NCBI GenBank assembly: GCA_037721215.1
Contig: JBBJNV010000016.1
Coordinates: 27,532-91,531, forward strand
From: Gemmatimonadaceae bacterium
Lineage (GTDB): Bacteria; Gemmatimonadota; Gemmatimonadetes; Gemmatimonadales; Gemmatimonadaceae
Length of the DNA: 64,000 nt
Direction: 5' to 3'
The translations under genes and the position numbers were made by a program. Positions 38,206 to 47,826 of this stretch are shown here, in pieces. The notes beneath the pieces were generated by a model. The model was not told the origin of the DNA. It searched no databases and was given only the letters and a program-made list of their open reading frames with translations. The stretch's first letter is position 1. The number at the start of each line of letters is the position of its first letter.

Positions 38206-38800
38206 CATAGTCGGTTCGATTGTGGCGGTCGAAAAAACATCGGCTGGAATCGAATTGAATGTGCGCGCCGGCTATTCAGACGTTGTTCCTGGCGAAAGCA
38301 TTGCAATGGACGGAGCATGCCTTACGGTGCGTGAATGCGGAGACGGCTGGTTTACTGTCGCGGCCGTAGTCACGACGGCAGGCCGCACGACTATCGGCGA
38401 GTGGCAAGTGGGTCGAGAGGTTAACCTCGAGCGCGCGATGAAGGCCGACGGCAGATTTGGCGGCCATATTGTTCAAGGGCATGTGGACGGCGTTGGCGTC
38501 GTCCTGGCGGTCACGATTACTGCCGACGCCACTCTGATCGACATTTCGGTTCCGGCAGCGATCGCCGAAACACTGGTTGTGCTGGGTTCGGTGACTATCG
38601 ACGGCGTCAGCCTGACAGTGAACGCGATTGCCGGTGACGTGTTGCAAGTCTCACTGATCGAATACACCTTGCAGCACACCGCCCTCGGCCGTCTGGCCAG
38701 GGGCAGTCGCGTACACATCGAATCGGACATCATCGGCAAGTACGTGAAACAGATGGTCGTGCCGTATCTCAATCGCCGGTTAGCTCACTCGCAGACCTAA
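38186..38800 (+). CDS. ribE: Riboflavin synthase, alpha subunit
   Basis: This enzyme dismutates two lumazines into riboflavin. The 204-residue product starts with the canonical MFTGLVDIVGSI and contains two lumazine-binding repeats (about 1-95 and 96-190), each with a GxxxxxxGxCLTV or G(S/D)VxIDGVSLTV element and HxVQGHVDGVG at the junction. It overlaps ribD by 20 bases and is 10 bases before ribBA. Confidence 0.95.
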   Translation: MFTGLVDIVGSIVAVEKTSAGIELNVRAGYSDVVPGESIAMDGACLTVRECGDGWFTVAAVVTTAGRTTIGEWQVGREVNLERAMKADGRFGGHIVQGHVDGVGVVLAVTITADATLIDISVPAAIAETLVVLGSVTIDGVSLTVNAIAGDVLQVSLIEYTLQHTALGRLARGSRVHIESDIIGKYVKQMVVPYLNRRLAHSQT

Positions 38801-38810
38801 GGGCAACGCA

Positions 38811-40019
38811 ATGCAATTCGGAACCGTTGAACAGGCGATCGCCGACATCAGGGCGGGGAGGCTGATTCTCGTAGCAGACGACGAGGACAGGGAAAACGAG
38901 GGCGATCTCATTTGCGCGTCCCAACTGGTCACGCCCGAGCTTATCAATTTCATGATTCGCAAAGCGGGCGGCTGGATATGTCTCGCCCTGACGGGCGAGC
39001 GGGCCGATCAGTTGCGGCTTCCTCAGCAGAGCGATCAGAACACCGAGGAGCAGCGAACCGCGTTCACCGTGAGCATCGACGCCGCGCCTCGGTTCGGGGT
39101 GACAACCGGTGTGAGCGCGCAGGATCGGGCGAAAACCATTCGGGTCGCTGTCGACCCCGCGACCATTCCGGCGGATCTGCGGCGTCCGGGCCACATACCT
39201 CCACTGAGAGCCCGGGATGGGGGTGTGCTGCAGCGGGTTGGCCATACAGAGGCGGCTGTTGATCTCGCACGCCTTGCAGGCCTCTATCCTTCCGGGGTTG
39301 TCTGCGAGGTTCTCAACGAGGATGGTACCACCGCGCGGCGCCCTCAGCTCGAGCTCTTTGCCGCTGAGCACGGACTCACGTTCATCACCGTTGCCCAGCT
39401 GGTGGCATTCCGCCTTCAATCAGAACGGCTGGTCCATCGAGTCGCCGAGGCTCGGTTGCCGACCGAGGTCGGCGTTTGGCGAGTGATCGGGTACAGGAAC
39501 GACGTCGACGACCATGAGCATGTCGCACTTGTTTTCGGCGACGTTAGCGATGCAGGCGAGAGCACTCTGGTGCGCATGCATTCCAAGTGTCTGACCGGTG
39601 ATGTATTCCATTCGCTGCGGTGCGACTGCGGCTGGCAGCTTCACACTGCAATGCAGATGATTGCGACAGAGGGGCGCGGCGTTATCGTTTATCTCGATCA
39701 GGAAGGGCGTGGCATCGGCCTGCTTAACAAGCTCAAAGCCTATCAGTTACAGGACACCGGCGCCGATACGGTCGAGGCAAATGAACAACTGGGCTTCAAA
39801 CCCGACCTGCGAAACTATGGAATAGGCGCACAGATTCTGCTCGATCTCGGTCTGAGGAAGATTCGCCAGTTGACCAACAACCCGCAAAAGCTCATTGGCC
39901 TCGAGGGGTATGGTCTGGAGGTCGAAGACAGAGTTGAAATCGCACCGATTGCAACGGCAGAAAATGCGGAGTATCTGGATACCAAGCGCGACAAGCTCGG
40001 TCACCTGCTAGCCTCCTGA
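38811..40019 (+). CDS. ribBA: DHBP synthase / GTP cyclohydrolase II fusion
   Basis: RibBA makes both riboflavin precursors. The N-terminal half (about 1-200) is 3,4-dihydroxy-2-butanone-4-phosphate synthase with [11 protein letters not shown] and [25 protein letters not shown]. The C-terminal half is GTP cyclohydrolase II with [20 protein letters not shown] (three zinc Cys), [20 protein letters not shown] and NNPQKL. Total length 402 is normal. One oddity: a Pro replaces the usual Phe in GHIPPLRA. The ribH gene starts on the next base. Confidence 0.96.
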   Translation: MQFGTVEQAIADIRAGRLILVADDEDRENEGDLICASQLVTPELINFMIRKAGGWICLALTGERADQLRLPQQSDQNTEEQRTAFTVSIDAAPRFGVTTGVSAQDRAKTIRVAVDPATIPADLRRPGHIPPLRARDGGVLQRVGHTEAAVDLARLAGLYPSGVVCEVLNEDGTTARRPQLELFAAEHGLTFITVAQLVAFRLQSERLVHRVAEARLPTEVGVWRVIGYRNDVDDHEHVALVFGDVSDAGESTLVRMHSKCLTGDVFHSLRCDCGWQLHTAMQMIATEGRGVIVYLDQEGRGIGLLNKLKAYQLQDTGADTVEANEQLGFKPDLRNYGIGAQILLDLGLRKIRQLTNNPQKLIGLEGYGLEVEDRVEIAPIATAENAEYLDTKRDKLGHLLAS

Positions 40020-40499
40020 ATGGCTGAATTTGCGGGCACTCCCGCCGGCACTGGGCGGCGTGTTGCCGTCGTCGCCAGCCGGTTCAACGAAAGCGTCACA
40101 CGCGCCCTGGTGGACGGAGCGATGGATGCACTGTTGCGGCATGGCGTCAGCTTCGACGATATCGACGTTGCGTGGGTGCCCGGCGCGTGGGAGCTGCCAC
40201 TCGCAGTTCGAAGGCTTCTGGCTACGGAGAGGTACGAAGCCGTTGTCGCCCTGGGAGCAGTGATTCGCGGCGACACGCCGCACTTCGAATTTGTGGCGGG
40301 CGAAGCGTCGCGCGGGCTTGCAGGCGCCGCGCGCGACTCGGACATACCCGTGGGCTTCGGCTTGCTGACGTGCGATACAATGGAACAGGCACTCGCCCGC
40401 ACTGGCGGCCTGCATGGTAACAAAGGCTGGGATGCGGCGCTGGCGGCCCTCGAGATGGTCGACCTGCTGGATCAGCTGGACGCAGGCAATGAGAGTTGA
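40020..40499 (+). CDS. ribH: 6,7-dimethyl-8-ribityllumazine synthase
   Basis: Lumazine synthase, 159 residues. Landmarks are VVASRFNESVTRALVDGA, VPGAWELPLAVRRL, the active site GAVIRGDTPHFEFVA and GFGLLTCDTMEQALAR. ATG 40020 is directly after the ribBA stop. Its end overlaps nusB by 11 bases. The order ribD-ribE-ribBA-ribH-nusB is a common bacterial arrangement. Confidence 0.96.
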   Translation: MAEFAGTPAGTGRRVAVVASRFNESVTRALVDGAMDALLRHGVSFDDIDVAWVPGAWELPLAVRRLLATERYEAVVALGAVIRGDTPHFEFVAGEASRGLAGAARDSDIPVGFGLLTCDTMEQALARTGGLHGNKGWDAALAALEMVDLLDQLDAGNES

Positions 40500-40899
40500 A
40501 ACGCGCGGCCGCGCCAGAGCGTTGCAGGCATTGTATGCATGGGACATGCGTGCCGGTGCCGACCTGACCAAAGTTGCGGTGAAGGTGTGGGATGACCTGG
40601 CTGTCAGCCCAGATGAGCGCAAGTTTGCGGGCAGTATTGTCCGCACGGTTGCTGCTGCGCTGGAAGAGCTCGATGCCGGGCTGATGGCCGTCACCGACAA
40701 CTGGCGTATCGAGCGAATCGGCGCGATCGAGCGGTCGGTGCTTCGTCTCGGAGCGGCGGAGCTGCGCCGGGGTGACGTTCCGCCGAAGGTGGTAATCCAG
40801 GAAGCTGTGAGACTGGCTGAACGCTTCGGCAGTGCGGCCAGTGCGCGGTTCGTCAACGGCATTCTCGATGCATACGCGCGGCGGGCCGGCATTCTTTAG
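40489..40899 (+). CDS. nusB: Transcription antitermination factor NusB
   Basis: NusB works with NusE in rRNA antitermination. The 136-residue all-helical protein starts MRVETRGRARALQALYAWDM and includes AAIERSVLRLGAAELRR-like text (IGAIERSVLRLGAAEL) and VVIQEAVRLAERFG followed by FVNGILDA. ATG 40489 was chosen; longer frames re-read ribH. It overlaps the next gene by one base. Confidence 0.95.
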   Translation: MRVETRGRARALQALYAWDMRAGADLTKVAVKVWDDLAVSPDERKFAGSIVRTVAAALEELDAGLMAVTDNWRIERIGAIERSVLRLGAAELRRGDVPPKVVIQEAVRLAERFGSAASARFVNGILDAYARRAGIL

Positions 40900-42008
40900 T
40901 GCGCATCCTCATCGTCAACTGGAACGACCGTGAGAACCCCAATGGAGGCGGCGCCGAGGTTCACCTGCATGAGATTTTCGGCCGCATCGCCACCCGCGGC
41001 CATACCGTCGATCTGCTGGCGAGTGGGTGGCCGGGCGCGGCACCGCGTGTCACACTCGACGGCATCGATATTCACCGCGTGGGTACCCGCTACACGTTTC
41101 CATTGTATGCGCGCCGATACTTCCGAAAGCACCTGGCAACGCGTAATTACGACGTGTTGATCGAAGACCTCAACAAGATTCCCCTTTACACACCGTTATG
41201 GGGCGGTCCGCGAGTGGTAGCGCTGGTGCACCATCTGTTCGGCGAAACAATTTTTCGCGAAGCAAATGCACCGATGGCAGGCACCGTGTGGCTGGCCGAG
41301 CGAGGCCTGCCGTTCGTCTACAGCAAATTGCCCTTCGTGGCGGTCAGTGAAAGCACGGCAGACGACCTCGTCGGTCGAGGAATTCCGGCAGAGTCTATCA
41401 GCGTCATTTATAATGGCATCGATGTCGAAGAGTTCACGCCCAAAGCGGAGGCCAGATCGCCGCAGCCAGTTTTCGCCTACGTTGGACGGCTCAGAAAATA
41501 CAAGGGCGTGGACATCATCGTTCGGGCGTTCGCTGCGCTCAACCATCCAACAGCGCGGCTCGAGATCGCAGGCACCGGCAACCACCTCGACGCACTGCAA
41601 AAACTGGTGAAATCCCTTTCGCTTGGCTCGAGAGTCCGCTTTCTCAGCTATATCACCACTGATGACAAGATTGCGCTGCTCCGAAGTGCATGGTCGTCGG
41701 TGCTGGCATCGCCCAAGGAAGGCTGGGGAATCACGAATCTCGAAGCCGCCGCCTGCGGAACGCCAGTGATTGCCAGCGATTCTCCGGGATTGCGGGAATC
41801 CGTGGTCGACGGCGAAACCGGCTTTCTCGTTCCGCATGGCGACCTAGACGCGCTCGCCGGCGCGATGCGCAGGATCACCGAATCGCCGGAACTGGTCGCA
41901 CGACTTGGCGGCGCGGGCAGGCGTTTTGCCGAGAGATTTACCTGGGAACAGTCAGCCACAGACACTTTATCGCACCTCACGAATCTGGTGCAGCGAGGCA
42001 ATCGGTAG
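40899..42008 (+). CDS. Glycosyltransferase family 4 protein
   Basis: A GT-B fold glycosyltransferase of 369 residues. The N-terminal half opens RILIVNWNDRENPNGGGAEVHLHEI (acceptor side). The C-terminal half has YVGRLRKYKGVDIIVRAF and the donor site SPKEGWGITNLEAAACGTPVIASDSPGLRES, the retaining GT4 EX7E pattern. The sugar and acceptor are unknown; exopolysaccharide, lipopolysaccharide or glycolipid assembly are options. GTG 40899 overlaps the nusB stop. Confidence 0.88.
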   Translation: MRILIVNWNDRENPNGGGAEVHLHEIFGRIATRGHTVDLLASGWPGAAPRVTLDGIDIHRVGTRYTFPLYARRYFRKHLATRNYDVLIEDLNKIPLYTPLWGGPRVVALVHHLFGETIFREANAPMAGTVWLAERGLPFVYSKLPFVAVSESTADDLVGRGIPAESISVIYNGIDVEEFTPKAEARSPQPVFAYVGRLRKYKGVDIIVRAFAALNHPTARLEIAGTGNHLDALQKLVKSLSLGSRVRFLSYITTDDKIALLRSAWSSVLASPKEGWGITNLEAAACGTPVIASDSPGLRESVVDGETGFLVPHGDLDALAGAMRRITESPELVARLGGAGRRFAERFTWEQSATDTLSHLTNLVQRGNR

Positions 42009-42334
42009 TGGAAACAATCTTTCATTCTCACCACGCAGTCATATCCCCGCGCATGCGCCGTCGCGCCGAAATCGCTGCGGAGCGCGCCGCTGCGAGACTT
42101 CCTCGTGCCGTCGACGCAGTAATCCGCTTCGAGCAGGATGGGCCAGTGAAGCGGGTTGAGATCGTCCTTCATGCTCCGCGCCACGCGGAGATCGTAGCCA
42201 GTGGTGAAGCCAGGTATTACGGCCCGGCACTCACGATCGCTATCGAGCGGCTTGGCAGCCAGATCAGGAAGCTGAGCAGCAGCCGCCGGTCGGCACAGCG
42301 TGCACCGCAGGCGGAGAAGGCATACCGCGCGTGA
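42008..42334 (+). CDS. hpf: Ribosome hibernation promoting factor (HPF/RaiA family)
   Basis: A short HPF-type protein (108 residues from GTG 42008, overlapping the glycosyltransferase stop). The beta-alpha fold shows ISPRMRRRAEIAAERAAARLP, then VKRVEIVLHAPRHAEIVASGEARYYGPALTIAIERLGSQIRK, typical of HPF, with a basic tail. It would bind idle 70S ribosomes. Its position next to hprK and the PTS genes matches the hpf-ptsN/hprK neighbourhoods of other bacteria. Confidence 0.8.
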   Translation: METIFHSHHAVISPRMRRRAEIAAERAAARLPRAVDAVIRFEQDGPVKRVEIVLHAPRHAEIVASGEARYYGPALTIAIERLGSQIRKLSSSRRSAQRAPQAEKAYRA

Positions 42335-43308
42335 GCCGTGCACCAAGCGTCCGACAATTTCTGGAACGGAATGGCGAGCAGCTGCAGCTGGTCGACATTG
42401 GCAACGGCGCCGGTCTGGAGCATGCGATCAGCAACGCCGATGTATCGAGTCCAGGACTTGCGCTCGCGGGTTATGTCGAGAGGTTCGTCGCCGAACGGCT
42501 GCAGGTGCTCGGCGAAACTGAGATAACATATCTGTCGTCGCTGCCAGAGTCAGAGAGAGCGCGAATCGTGACGGGTTTTTTTGCATTTCCGATTCCGGCC
42601 GTCATCATCACCAAGAATCAGGAGCCTCCGCCGGGAGTAGTCGAAGCAGCATTTTCGAGCGGGGTCGCGCTTCTGCGAACCGCGCTCAAGACTGCTGAAT
42701 TCTACAGGCGTCTCAAACCCGTTCTCGAGAGCGAGTTTGCCCCGACGGTAACGCTGCACGGATCACTGGCGGACATTTTTGGCGTTGGTCTTTTTTTTAC
42801 CGGCCGCAGCGGAATCGGAAAGTCGGAATGTGTGCTCGATCTCGTGGAGCGCGGCCATCGCCTTGTGGCAGATGACCTCGTCATCACCATGCGCCGGGGT
42901 AATGACGTGCTGATAGGAAAAGCGCACGAACTTCAGCGACATCACATGGAGATTCGCGGCGTTGGGCTTATCGATATTCCTTCGATCTTCGGAATCAGGG
43001 CAGTACGACAGCAGAAACGCATCGAGGTGGTGGTTCATCTTGAAGAGTGGAACCAGGATGCGGTTGTGGAGCGCACCGGTCTGGACACCGTGCTGACCCG
43101 CATTCTGGATGTGGAAATTCCCTTGATCACGGTACCGCTGAATCCCGGAAAAAACATTACGGTGATTGCAGAAGTCATTGCACTCAATCACCTGTTGCGA
43201 TATTCCGGGGTGAATCCGGCTGAGGCGTTCAACGAGAGGCTGATAGGGCGAATGCGGCAGGCGGCAGCCGGCAACGTCCGTCAGTATCTGCAGGAAGATG
43301 ACGAGTAG
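42331..43308 (+). CDS. hprK: HPr kinase/phosphorylase
   Basis: HprK phosphorylates and dephosphorylates Ser46 of HPr, linking PTS to carbon regulation. The 325-residue protein has an N-terminal domain with LSSLPESERARI, the P-loop GRSGIGKSE (from residue 158), LVADDLVI, and the family signature HHMEIRGVGLIDI near residue 204. The C-terminal VIAEVIALNHLLRYSG is also typical. The ptsH gene downstream keeps a Ser46, so the pair looks functional. GTG start, overlapping hpf by 4 bases. Confidence 0.95.
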   Translation: MSRAPSVRQFLERNGEQLQLVDIGNGAGLEHAISNADVSSPGLALAGYVERFVAERLQVLGETEITYLSSLPESERARIVTGFFAFPIPAVIITKNQEPPPGVVEAAFSSGVALLRTALKTAEFYRRLKPVLESEFAPTVTLHGSLADIFGVGLFFTGRSGIGKSECVLDLVERGHRLVADDLVITMRRGNDVLIGKAHELQRHHMEIRGVGLIDIPSIFGIRAVRQQKRIEVVVHLEEWNQDAVVERTGLDTVLTRILDVEIPLITVPLNPGKNITVIAEVIALNHLLRYSGVNPAEAFNERLIGRMRQAAAGNVRQYLQEDDE

Positions 43309-43720
43309 CTCCGATGGAAACGAGCACTCTGCGGCTGGTGAGGTACGTGCTATCGTAGTTGGTCACGGGTCGTACCCCGAAGGCATGATCGACGCTGTCG
43401 ATCGCATCACCGGGCGTGGGCATCTGTTGCTCGGTGTTTCGAACCGGGATCTCAGCGCCGGCGAGATCGAAACGCGATTGCGTGAGTGTACTGCGACGAC
43501 CGGAGTAAAAGTTTTCTTCAGTGATCTGCCCGCGGGCAGTGCCACCCTAGCAGTTCGGCGGCTGCTTCGCGATCACACCGATTGCGTGCTGGTGACGGGA
43601 GCGAACCTGGCGGCTTTGCTGGATTTTGTGTTTCAGCCGCCAATGTCAGCTGTTGATGCAGCGCACCACGCCGCTGAAAAGGGACGGCTTGCGGTCCTTG
43701 TGAACGGAGGTGCGTCGTGA
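43298..43720 (+). CDS. PTS mannose-family EIIA component
   Basis: EIIA of the mannose/sorbose class, 140 residues. The core begins AIVVGHGSYPEGMIDAVDRI with phospho-acceptor His23, followed by GVKVFFSDLPAGSATLAVRRLL and VTGANLAALLDFV, as in EIIA-Man. The N-terminal ~15 residues are low complexity. It overlaps hprK by 11 bases and EIIB by 4. Confidence 0.88.
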   Translation: MTSSSDGNEHSAAGEVRAIVVGHGSYPEGMIDAVDRITGRGHLLLGVSNRDLSAGEIETRLRECTATTGVKVFFSDLPAGSATLAVRRLLRDHTDCVLVTGANLAALLDFVFQPPMSAVDAAHHAAEKGRLAVLVNGGAS

Positions 43721-44220
43721 GCGTCCGGCTCTACCGGATAGACGATCGTCTCATTCACGGCCAGGTAGTTGTTGGATGGGGCCAGCCACTCGACATTGAG
43801 TTCATCGTTCTCGTCGACGACAACGTTGCCTCCTCGGACTGGGAACAGGACCTCTACCGCATGGGGATCCCACCCGAGATGGAGATTCTGTTTGCGGATG
43901 TTGCTTCGGCGGCTCGTGACCATGAGCGCTACGTCTGTGATTCCCGGCCCGGTATTGTCGTAACGGGCGACATCGCGACGATGGACAGGCTCGTGTGTGC
44001 GACCGGCACTATCGCCAGCGTGAATGTTGGCGGGCTTCACTACCGTGCGGGCCGCAGTCAGAAGTCTCGCTACGTTTTTCTCACTCCCGGTGAGGAGCGC
44101 GAGCTTCGGAACCTCGCATCGCGTGGCGTGAAAGTGACAGCGCAGGATGTACCAGCGGCCCGGCAGGTTCCCATCGAGGAAGTCCTGGGCGACGCTCCTC
44201 CCGATCGGCCGGGCGCATGA
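43717..44220 (+). CDS. PTS mannose-family EIIB component
   Basis: A 167-residue EIIB-Man/Sor domain. The active site is RIDDRLIHGQVVVGWG with phospho-acceptor His14. The beta-alpha-beta fold continues with IEFIVLVDDNVASSDWEQDLYRMGIP and NVGGLHYR. Coupled to EIIA and EIIC by 4-base overlaps. Confidence 0.9.
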   Translation: MSVRLYRIDDRLIHGQVVVGWGQPLDIEFIVLVDDNVASSDWEQDLYRMGIPPEMEILFADVASAARDHERYVCDSRPGIVVTGDIATMDRLVCATGTIASVNVGGLHYRAGRSQKSRYVFLTPGEERELRNLASRGVKVTAQDVPAARQVPIEEVLGDAPPDRPGA

Positions 44221-44900
44221 TACTCGTGGAACTGTTTCCAATCGCGCTCCTTGGAGCGTTTCTTGGCCTCGATGTGGTGACTTTTCCCCAGGCCATGATC
44301 TCCCGCCCCCTCGTTGCCGCAACTGTTGCCGGCACGTTGATGGGAAACCCGGGAGGGGGCATGATCATCGGCGTGGTACTCGAACTCCTGGCGCTTGAAA
44401 TGCTGCCGTTCGGCGCTTCGCGGTATCCCGAATGGGGGTCGGCCAGTGTCGTCGGCGGGGCGATTTACGCGGTTTACCCTCCCGATCAGGCGGGCGCGCT
44501 TGCCGGTGCCCTGCTGGCGGCGCTGGTGACCGCCGTCGTTAGTGGGTGGAGCATGGTAAAGCTTCGGCGGCTCAATGGCTCGCATGCCGCAGCGCGCCGG
44601 GACGGCCTTGACGCCGGGGTGCCGTCGGTTGTGATCGGAACTCAGCTGTTCGGATTGACCGCTGATTTCGTACGTGGCGGCCTCGTAACCTTCTTCGCGC
44701 TGCTTTTCTTCCAGCCGCTGGTGGGCGCACTGCTCGCTCGATGGACTACGAACGCCGCGTATTCACGCGGAGTGGTTGTCGCCATGGTCGCGGCGGTATC
44801 CGCCGGTGCGATATGGAAGATTTTCCACACCGTCGCTCATGCCCGTGTTTACCTGCTGGCCGGGCTTGCTGCCGGTGCAGCGATAATCATTACCAGATGA
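44217..44900 (+). CDS. PTS mannose-family EIIC membrane component
   Basis: A 227-residue membrane protein with six or more hydrophobic segments. Early motifs LGAFLGLDVVTFPQAMISRPLVAATVAG and the glycine-rich MGNPGGGMIIGVVLELLALEMLPFGASRYPEWGSA match EIIC of the mannose family, which forms the sugar channel with EIID. It is shorter than the usual ~260 residues. It overlaps EIID by 4 bases. Confidence 0.85.
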   Translation: MILVELFPIALLGAFLGLDVVTFPQAMISRPLVAATVAGTLMGNPGGGMIIGVVLELLALEMLPFGASRYPEWGSASVVGGAIYAVYPPDQAGALAGALLAALVTAVVSGWSMVKLRRLNGSHAAARRDGLDAGVPSVVIGTQLFGLTADFVRGGLVTFFALLFFQPLVGALLARWTTNAAYSRGVVVAMVAAVSAGAIWKIFHTVAHARVYLLAGLAAGAAIIITR

Positions 44901-45670
44901 CGCCTTCGGTAACTCCGGTTCCTTCACTTCCTTTTACGACCTGGTTCCGCATTTATCTGCGACTTTTTGCAGTGCAGGGTGCGTGGAATTATGAGACCCT
45001 GCTCGGTAACGGAATTGCGTTCTGCATGGAACCCGCGTTGAGGCTGTTGCCGGGAGGTGTCAATGACCCGCGATACAGGGAAGCGCTGGGCCGGCACACC
45101 CGTTACTTCAACGCTCACCCGTATCTTGCCGGGGTAGCGGTTGGCGCGCTGGCACGGGCCGAACTCGACGGAGTGCCGGCGGCGCTGATCGAACGGTTCA
45201 GGACGGCACTCGGAGGCCCGCTGGGCAGTGTGGGTGACCGTCTCGTCTGGGCAAGCTGGCTTCCCCTTTGCTCTCTTGTGGCGCTCGGCGCCTTTGGAAG
45301 CGGTGCGCGACCGATTGTTGTAATCGCTACCTTCCTCGGACTGTACAATGCCGGCCACCTCTGGATGCGTGCATGGGGGCTGACAGTGGGCTTCCAGCGT
45401 GGACTGCGCGTTGCGGATGCGCTTGGTCACCCGGTCCTTCGCCGTGGCCCTCAGTATGTTGGAAGTGTGGCAGCCCTTCTTGCCGGGATTTCAATTCCGC
45501 TGGCTGTCGACCGGATCGTGATGGAAGGCCGCACGCTAGCTGGAGAGATGATCCTGGTGGCGATCGTCGGCGGCGCGGTTCTCGCACGCTTTGGCGAGCG
45601 AGCGGAGGGCTGGCGCCTCGCGCTCATCGCACTCGCGCTGTTCGTTCTTTACTCGGTAATCCCCAAATGA
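44897..45670 (+). CDS. PTS mannose-family EIID membrane component
   Basis: A 257-residue protein from ATG 44897 (overlapping the EIIC stop). It opens with WFRIYLRLFAVQGAWNYETLLGNGIAFCMEPAL, the EIID start that usually reads RSxxxQxSWNYERMQ, then RHTRYFNAHPYLAGVAVGALARAE and GDRLVWASWLPL. The C-terminus has two membrane helices. Frame reading further upstream only re-reads EIIC. The transported sugar is not known. Confidence 0.82.
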   Translation: MTPSVTPVPSLPFTTWFRIYLRLFAVQGAWNYETLLGNGIAFCMEPALRLLPGGVNDPRYREALGRHTRYFNAHPYLAGVAVGALARAELDGVPAALIERFRTALGGPLGSVGDRLVWASWLPLCSLVALGAFGSGARPIVVIATFLGLYNAGHLWMRAWGLTVGFQRGLRVADALGHPVLRRGPQYVGSVAALLAGISIPLAVDRIVMEGRTLAGEMILVAIVGGAVLARFGERAEGWRLALIALALFVLYSVIPK

Positions 45671-45933
45671 CAGAACGCAGCGTCCAGGTGGTCAACAAAC
45701 TCGGCATCCATGCACGGCCTGCGGCCGAGATTGTGAAAACAGCGTCCCGCTTCAAGAGCGATATCACGATCATCCGGGAAGACATGGAAGTGAACGGCAA
45801 GAGCATCATGGGTGTGATGATGCTCGGCGCGGAAAGTGGATCGACTATTCTGCTGCGTGCGGACGGTGCCGATTGTGACGCGGCACTCGATGCCCTCGAG
45901 GCGCTCGTCGTCGCGCGGTTTGGAGAATCGTGA
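45667..45933 (+). CDS. ptsH: Phosphocarrier protein HPr
   Basis: HPr, 88 residues, starting at ATG 45667. The active-site GIHARPAAEIV puts His15 in its canonical place and the regulatory Ser is exactly residue 46 (NGKSIMGVMML), the substrate of HprK encoded three kilobases upstream. It overlaps EIID and ptsI by 4 bases. Confidence 0.95.
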   Translation: MTERSVQVVNKLGIHARPAAEIVKTASRFKSDITIIREDMEVNGKSIMGVMMLGAESGSTILLRADGADCDAALDALEALVVARFGES

Positions 45934-47756
45934 GTCCGGATACGCCGCGCTCCGATGGAAAAATGATAGGCATGCCGGCGTCGCCCGGCATCGTTATCGG
46001 TCCTGTGCATCTGCTCCTCTGGGAGGTGCCCGACGTTCCTCAGCGCATAATTGCGGACGAAAAGATCGAGAGCGAGATAGCGCGCTTTCATGATGCGCTG
46101 ACGACTGCCAAGGGCCGGCTGGCGCAGGTGAAAGCACGTGCCGAACGGCATGCGGGGCCGGAGGAAGCGGCAATCTTCGACGTACAGGTGCAAATCCTCT
46201 CCGATGGTGAGCTCATTTCCAGCGTCGAGAAGTTCATCCGGCGAAATATCGGCGCCGAGAAAGCTTTCGATCTGGTGCTCATCGAGTCACGGCAGAACTT
46301 CGCTCGCCATGCTCAGCCGATGATCCGTGAGCGCGTTGGAGATCTGACCGACATCCACATCCGCGTGCTCTCGATTCTGCTTGGACTCCCTGACCATGAC
46401 CCGGTGGATTTACCCAAGGGATCCAATGCAATCCTGGTTACTCACGACCTGACGCCGAGTCTGACCGTCCAGCTCGACCGCGACGCCATCGCCGCCATTG
46501 CAACCGATGAGGGAACGCGCACGTCGCATGTAGCGATTCTTGCCCGATCGCTGGGCTTGCCGGCTGTCGTCGGATTGCGTGATGCCACCCGGCGAGTGTC
46601 AGGCGGTGATGAAATAATTCTCGACGGTTCATCGGGGGCGCTCATTCCGCGGCCAACCGCGGTCCAGATCGCCTCCTATACCCTCCGCGCTGCCCGCGAA
46701 GAGGCGGACACGGCGGAACTGCAGCAACTCGTTGGCGCGGAGCCTGTCACCCTCGATGGAGTGCGTATTACGCTGCGCGCGAACGTTGACCTTCCGGAGG
46801 AAGCCGAGGCGGCGGCGCACTCAGGCGCTGAGGGTGTGGGATTGATGCGCACCGAATTTCTTGTTGTCGGCAGAGCTTCGATGCCCGACGAGGAAGAACA
46901 GTACCGCGCGTACAAAAGAGTGGTCGAGGCGTTCGAAGGCAAGCCGGTGGTGATTCGGACATTCGATGTCGGGGGAGACAAGCTGCCGGTGGGTGGCTTC
47001 CCTCACGAAGCCAATCCGTTTCTCGGATGGCGGGCAATCCGGATGTGCCTCGACGAGCCTGAGATTTTCAAAACGCAGCTCCGCGCGTTGTTACGGGCGG
47101 CGATGCACGGAGACGTTCGGATCATGCTTCCACTGGTCGTGAGCGTCGAAGAAGTGCGTCAGGCGCGGCATCTGCTCGAGGAAGCGGCAGCCGAGCTCGA
47201 TGAGCGTGGCGTCGACTACAGGCATGGCCTTCCGCTGGGTGTGATGATAGAGACGCCGGCCGCGGTAATCGTCGCCGACACACTTGTGAAGGACGTGGCA
47301 TTTTTCAGTATCGGCACCAATGACCTGGTGCAGTACACGCTGGCCGTCGATCGCGGCAACGCAAACCTCGCGTCGAGGTTCACACCTCTGCACCCAGCGG
47401 TTCTGCGGTTGATCCGGCGTACCGTCGAGGTAGGCAACGACAACGGCCTCGAGGTCAGTGTCTGCGGCGAAATGGCTTCGCAACCGCTCATGGCTTTTGC
47501 CCTGATCGGGCTCGGTGTTCGACAACTCAGCGTCGCCGGGCGGGCGGTGCCGCTGGTCAAGCGCATTGTGAGAGGAGTCAGCGCCGAGGTGGCGATGGAT
47601 GCGGCGAATGCGGCGCTCGGCGCCCAGACTGCCCGCGAAGCAGAGGACGAGCTGAGACGGCGTCTGTTCTCTGCGTTTGGAGATGCGCAGTTTCTCCGCG
47701 ACGGGTTGCCCGAGTACGTCGATGGGAATACGTTTGAGGGATTCGGCGGACCTTAA
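45930..47756 (+). CDS. ptsI: PTS enzyme I (phosphoenolpyruvate-protein phosphotransferase)
   Basis: Enzyme I, 608 residues, starts the phosphate relay from PEP to HPr. It has [15 protein letters not shown], the phospho-histidine motif [23 protein letters not shown] (His about 190), the PEP-binding barrel with [14 protein letters not shown] and [10 protein letters not shown], and the C-terminal [16 protein letters not shown] and SVCGEMAS (active-site Cys). GTG start overlaps ptsH by 4. Together with EIIABCD and HPr, a full phosphate chain is present. Confidence 0.96.
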   Translation: MSPDTPRSDGKMIGMPASPGIVIGPVHLLLWEVPDVPQRIIADEKIESEIARFHDALTTAKGRLAQVKARAERHAGPEEAAIFDVQVQILSDGELISSVEKFIRRNIGAEKAFDLVLIESRQNFARHAQPMIRERVGDLTDIHIRVLSILLGLPDHDPVDLPKGSNAILVTHDLTPSLTVQLDRDAIAAIATDEGTRTSHVAILARSLGLPAVVGLRDATRRVSGGDEIILDGSSGALIPRPTAVQIASYTLRAAREEADTAELQQLVGAEPVTLDGVRITLRANVDLPEEAEAAAHSGAEGVGLMRTEFLVVGRASMPDEEEQYRAYKRVVEAFEGKPVVIRTFDVGGDKLPVGGFPHEANPFLGWRAIRMCLDEPEIFKTQLRALLRAAMHGDVRIMLPLVVSVEEVRQARHLLEEAAAELDERGVDYRHGLPLGVMIETPAAVIVADTLVKDVAFFSIGTNDLVQYTLAVDRGNANLASRFTPLHPAVLRLIRRTVEVGNDNGLEVSVCGEMASQPLMAFALIGLGVRQLSVAGRAVPLVKRIVRGVSAEVAMDAANAALGAQTAREAEDELRRRLFSAFGDAQFLRDGLPEYVDGNTFEGFGGP

Positions 47757-47826
47757 GACCAATGGCGCACGAATCGTACGGCGTGTCGCCAGTCCGTTCC
47801 GCTCCATCCCAATCCTGAGGGATATC

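Noticed and set aside
47757..47826. SAM riboswitch before metK
   Set aside because: Only 70 bases and none of the conserved SAM-box blocks are present.
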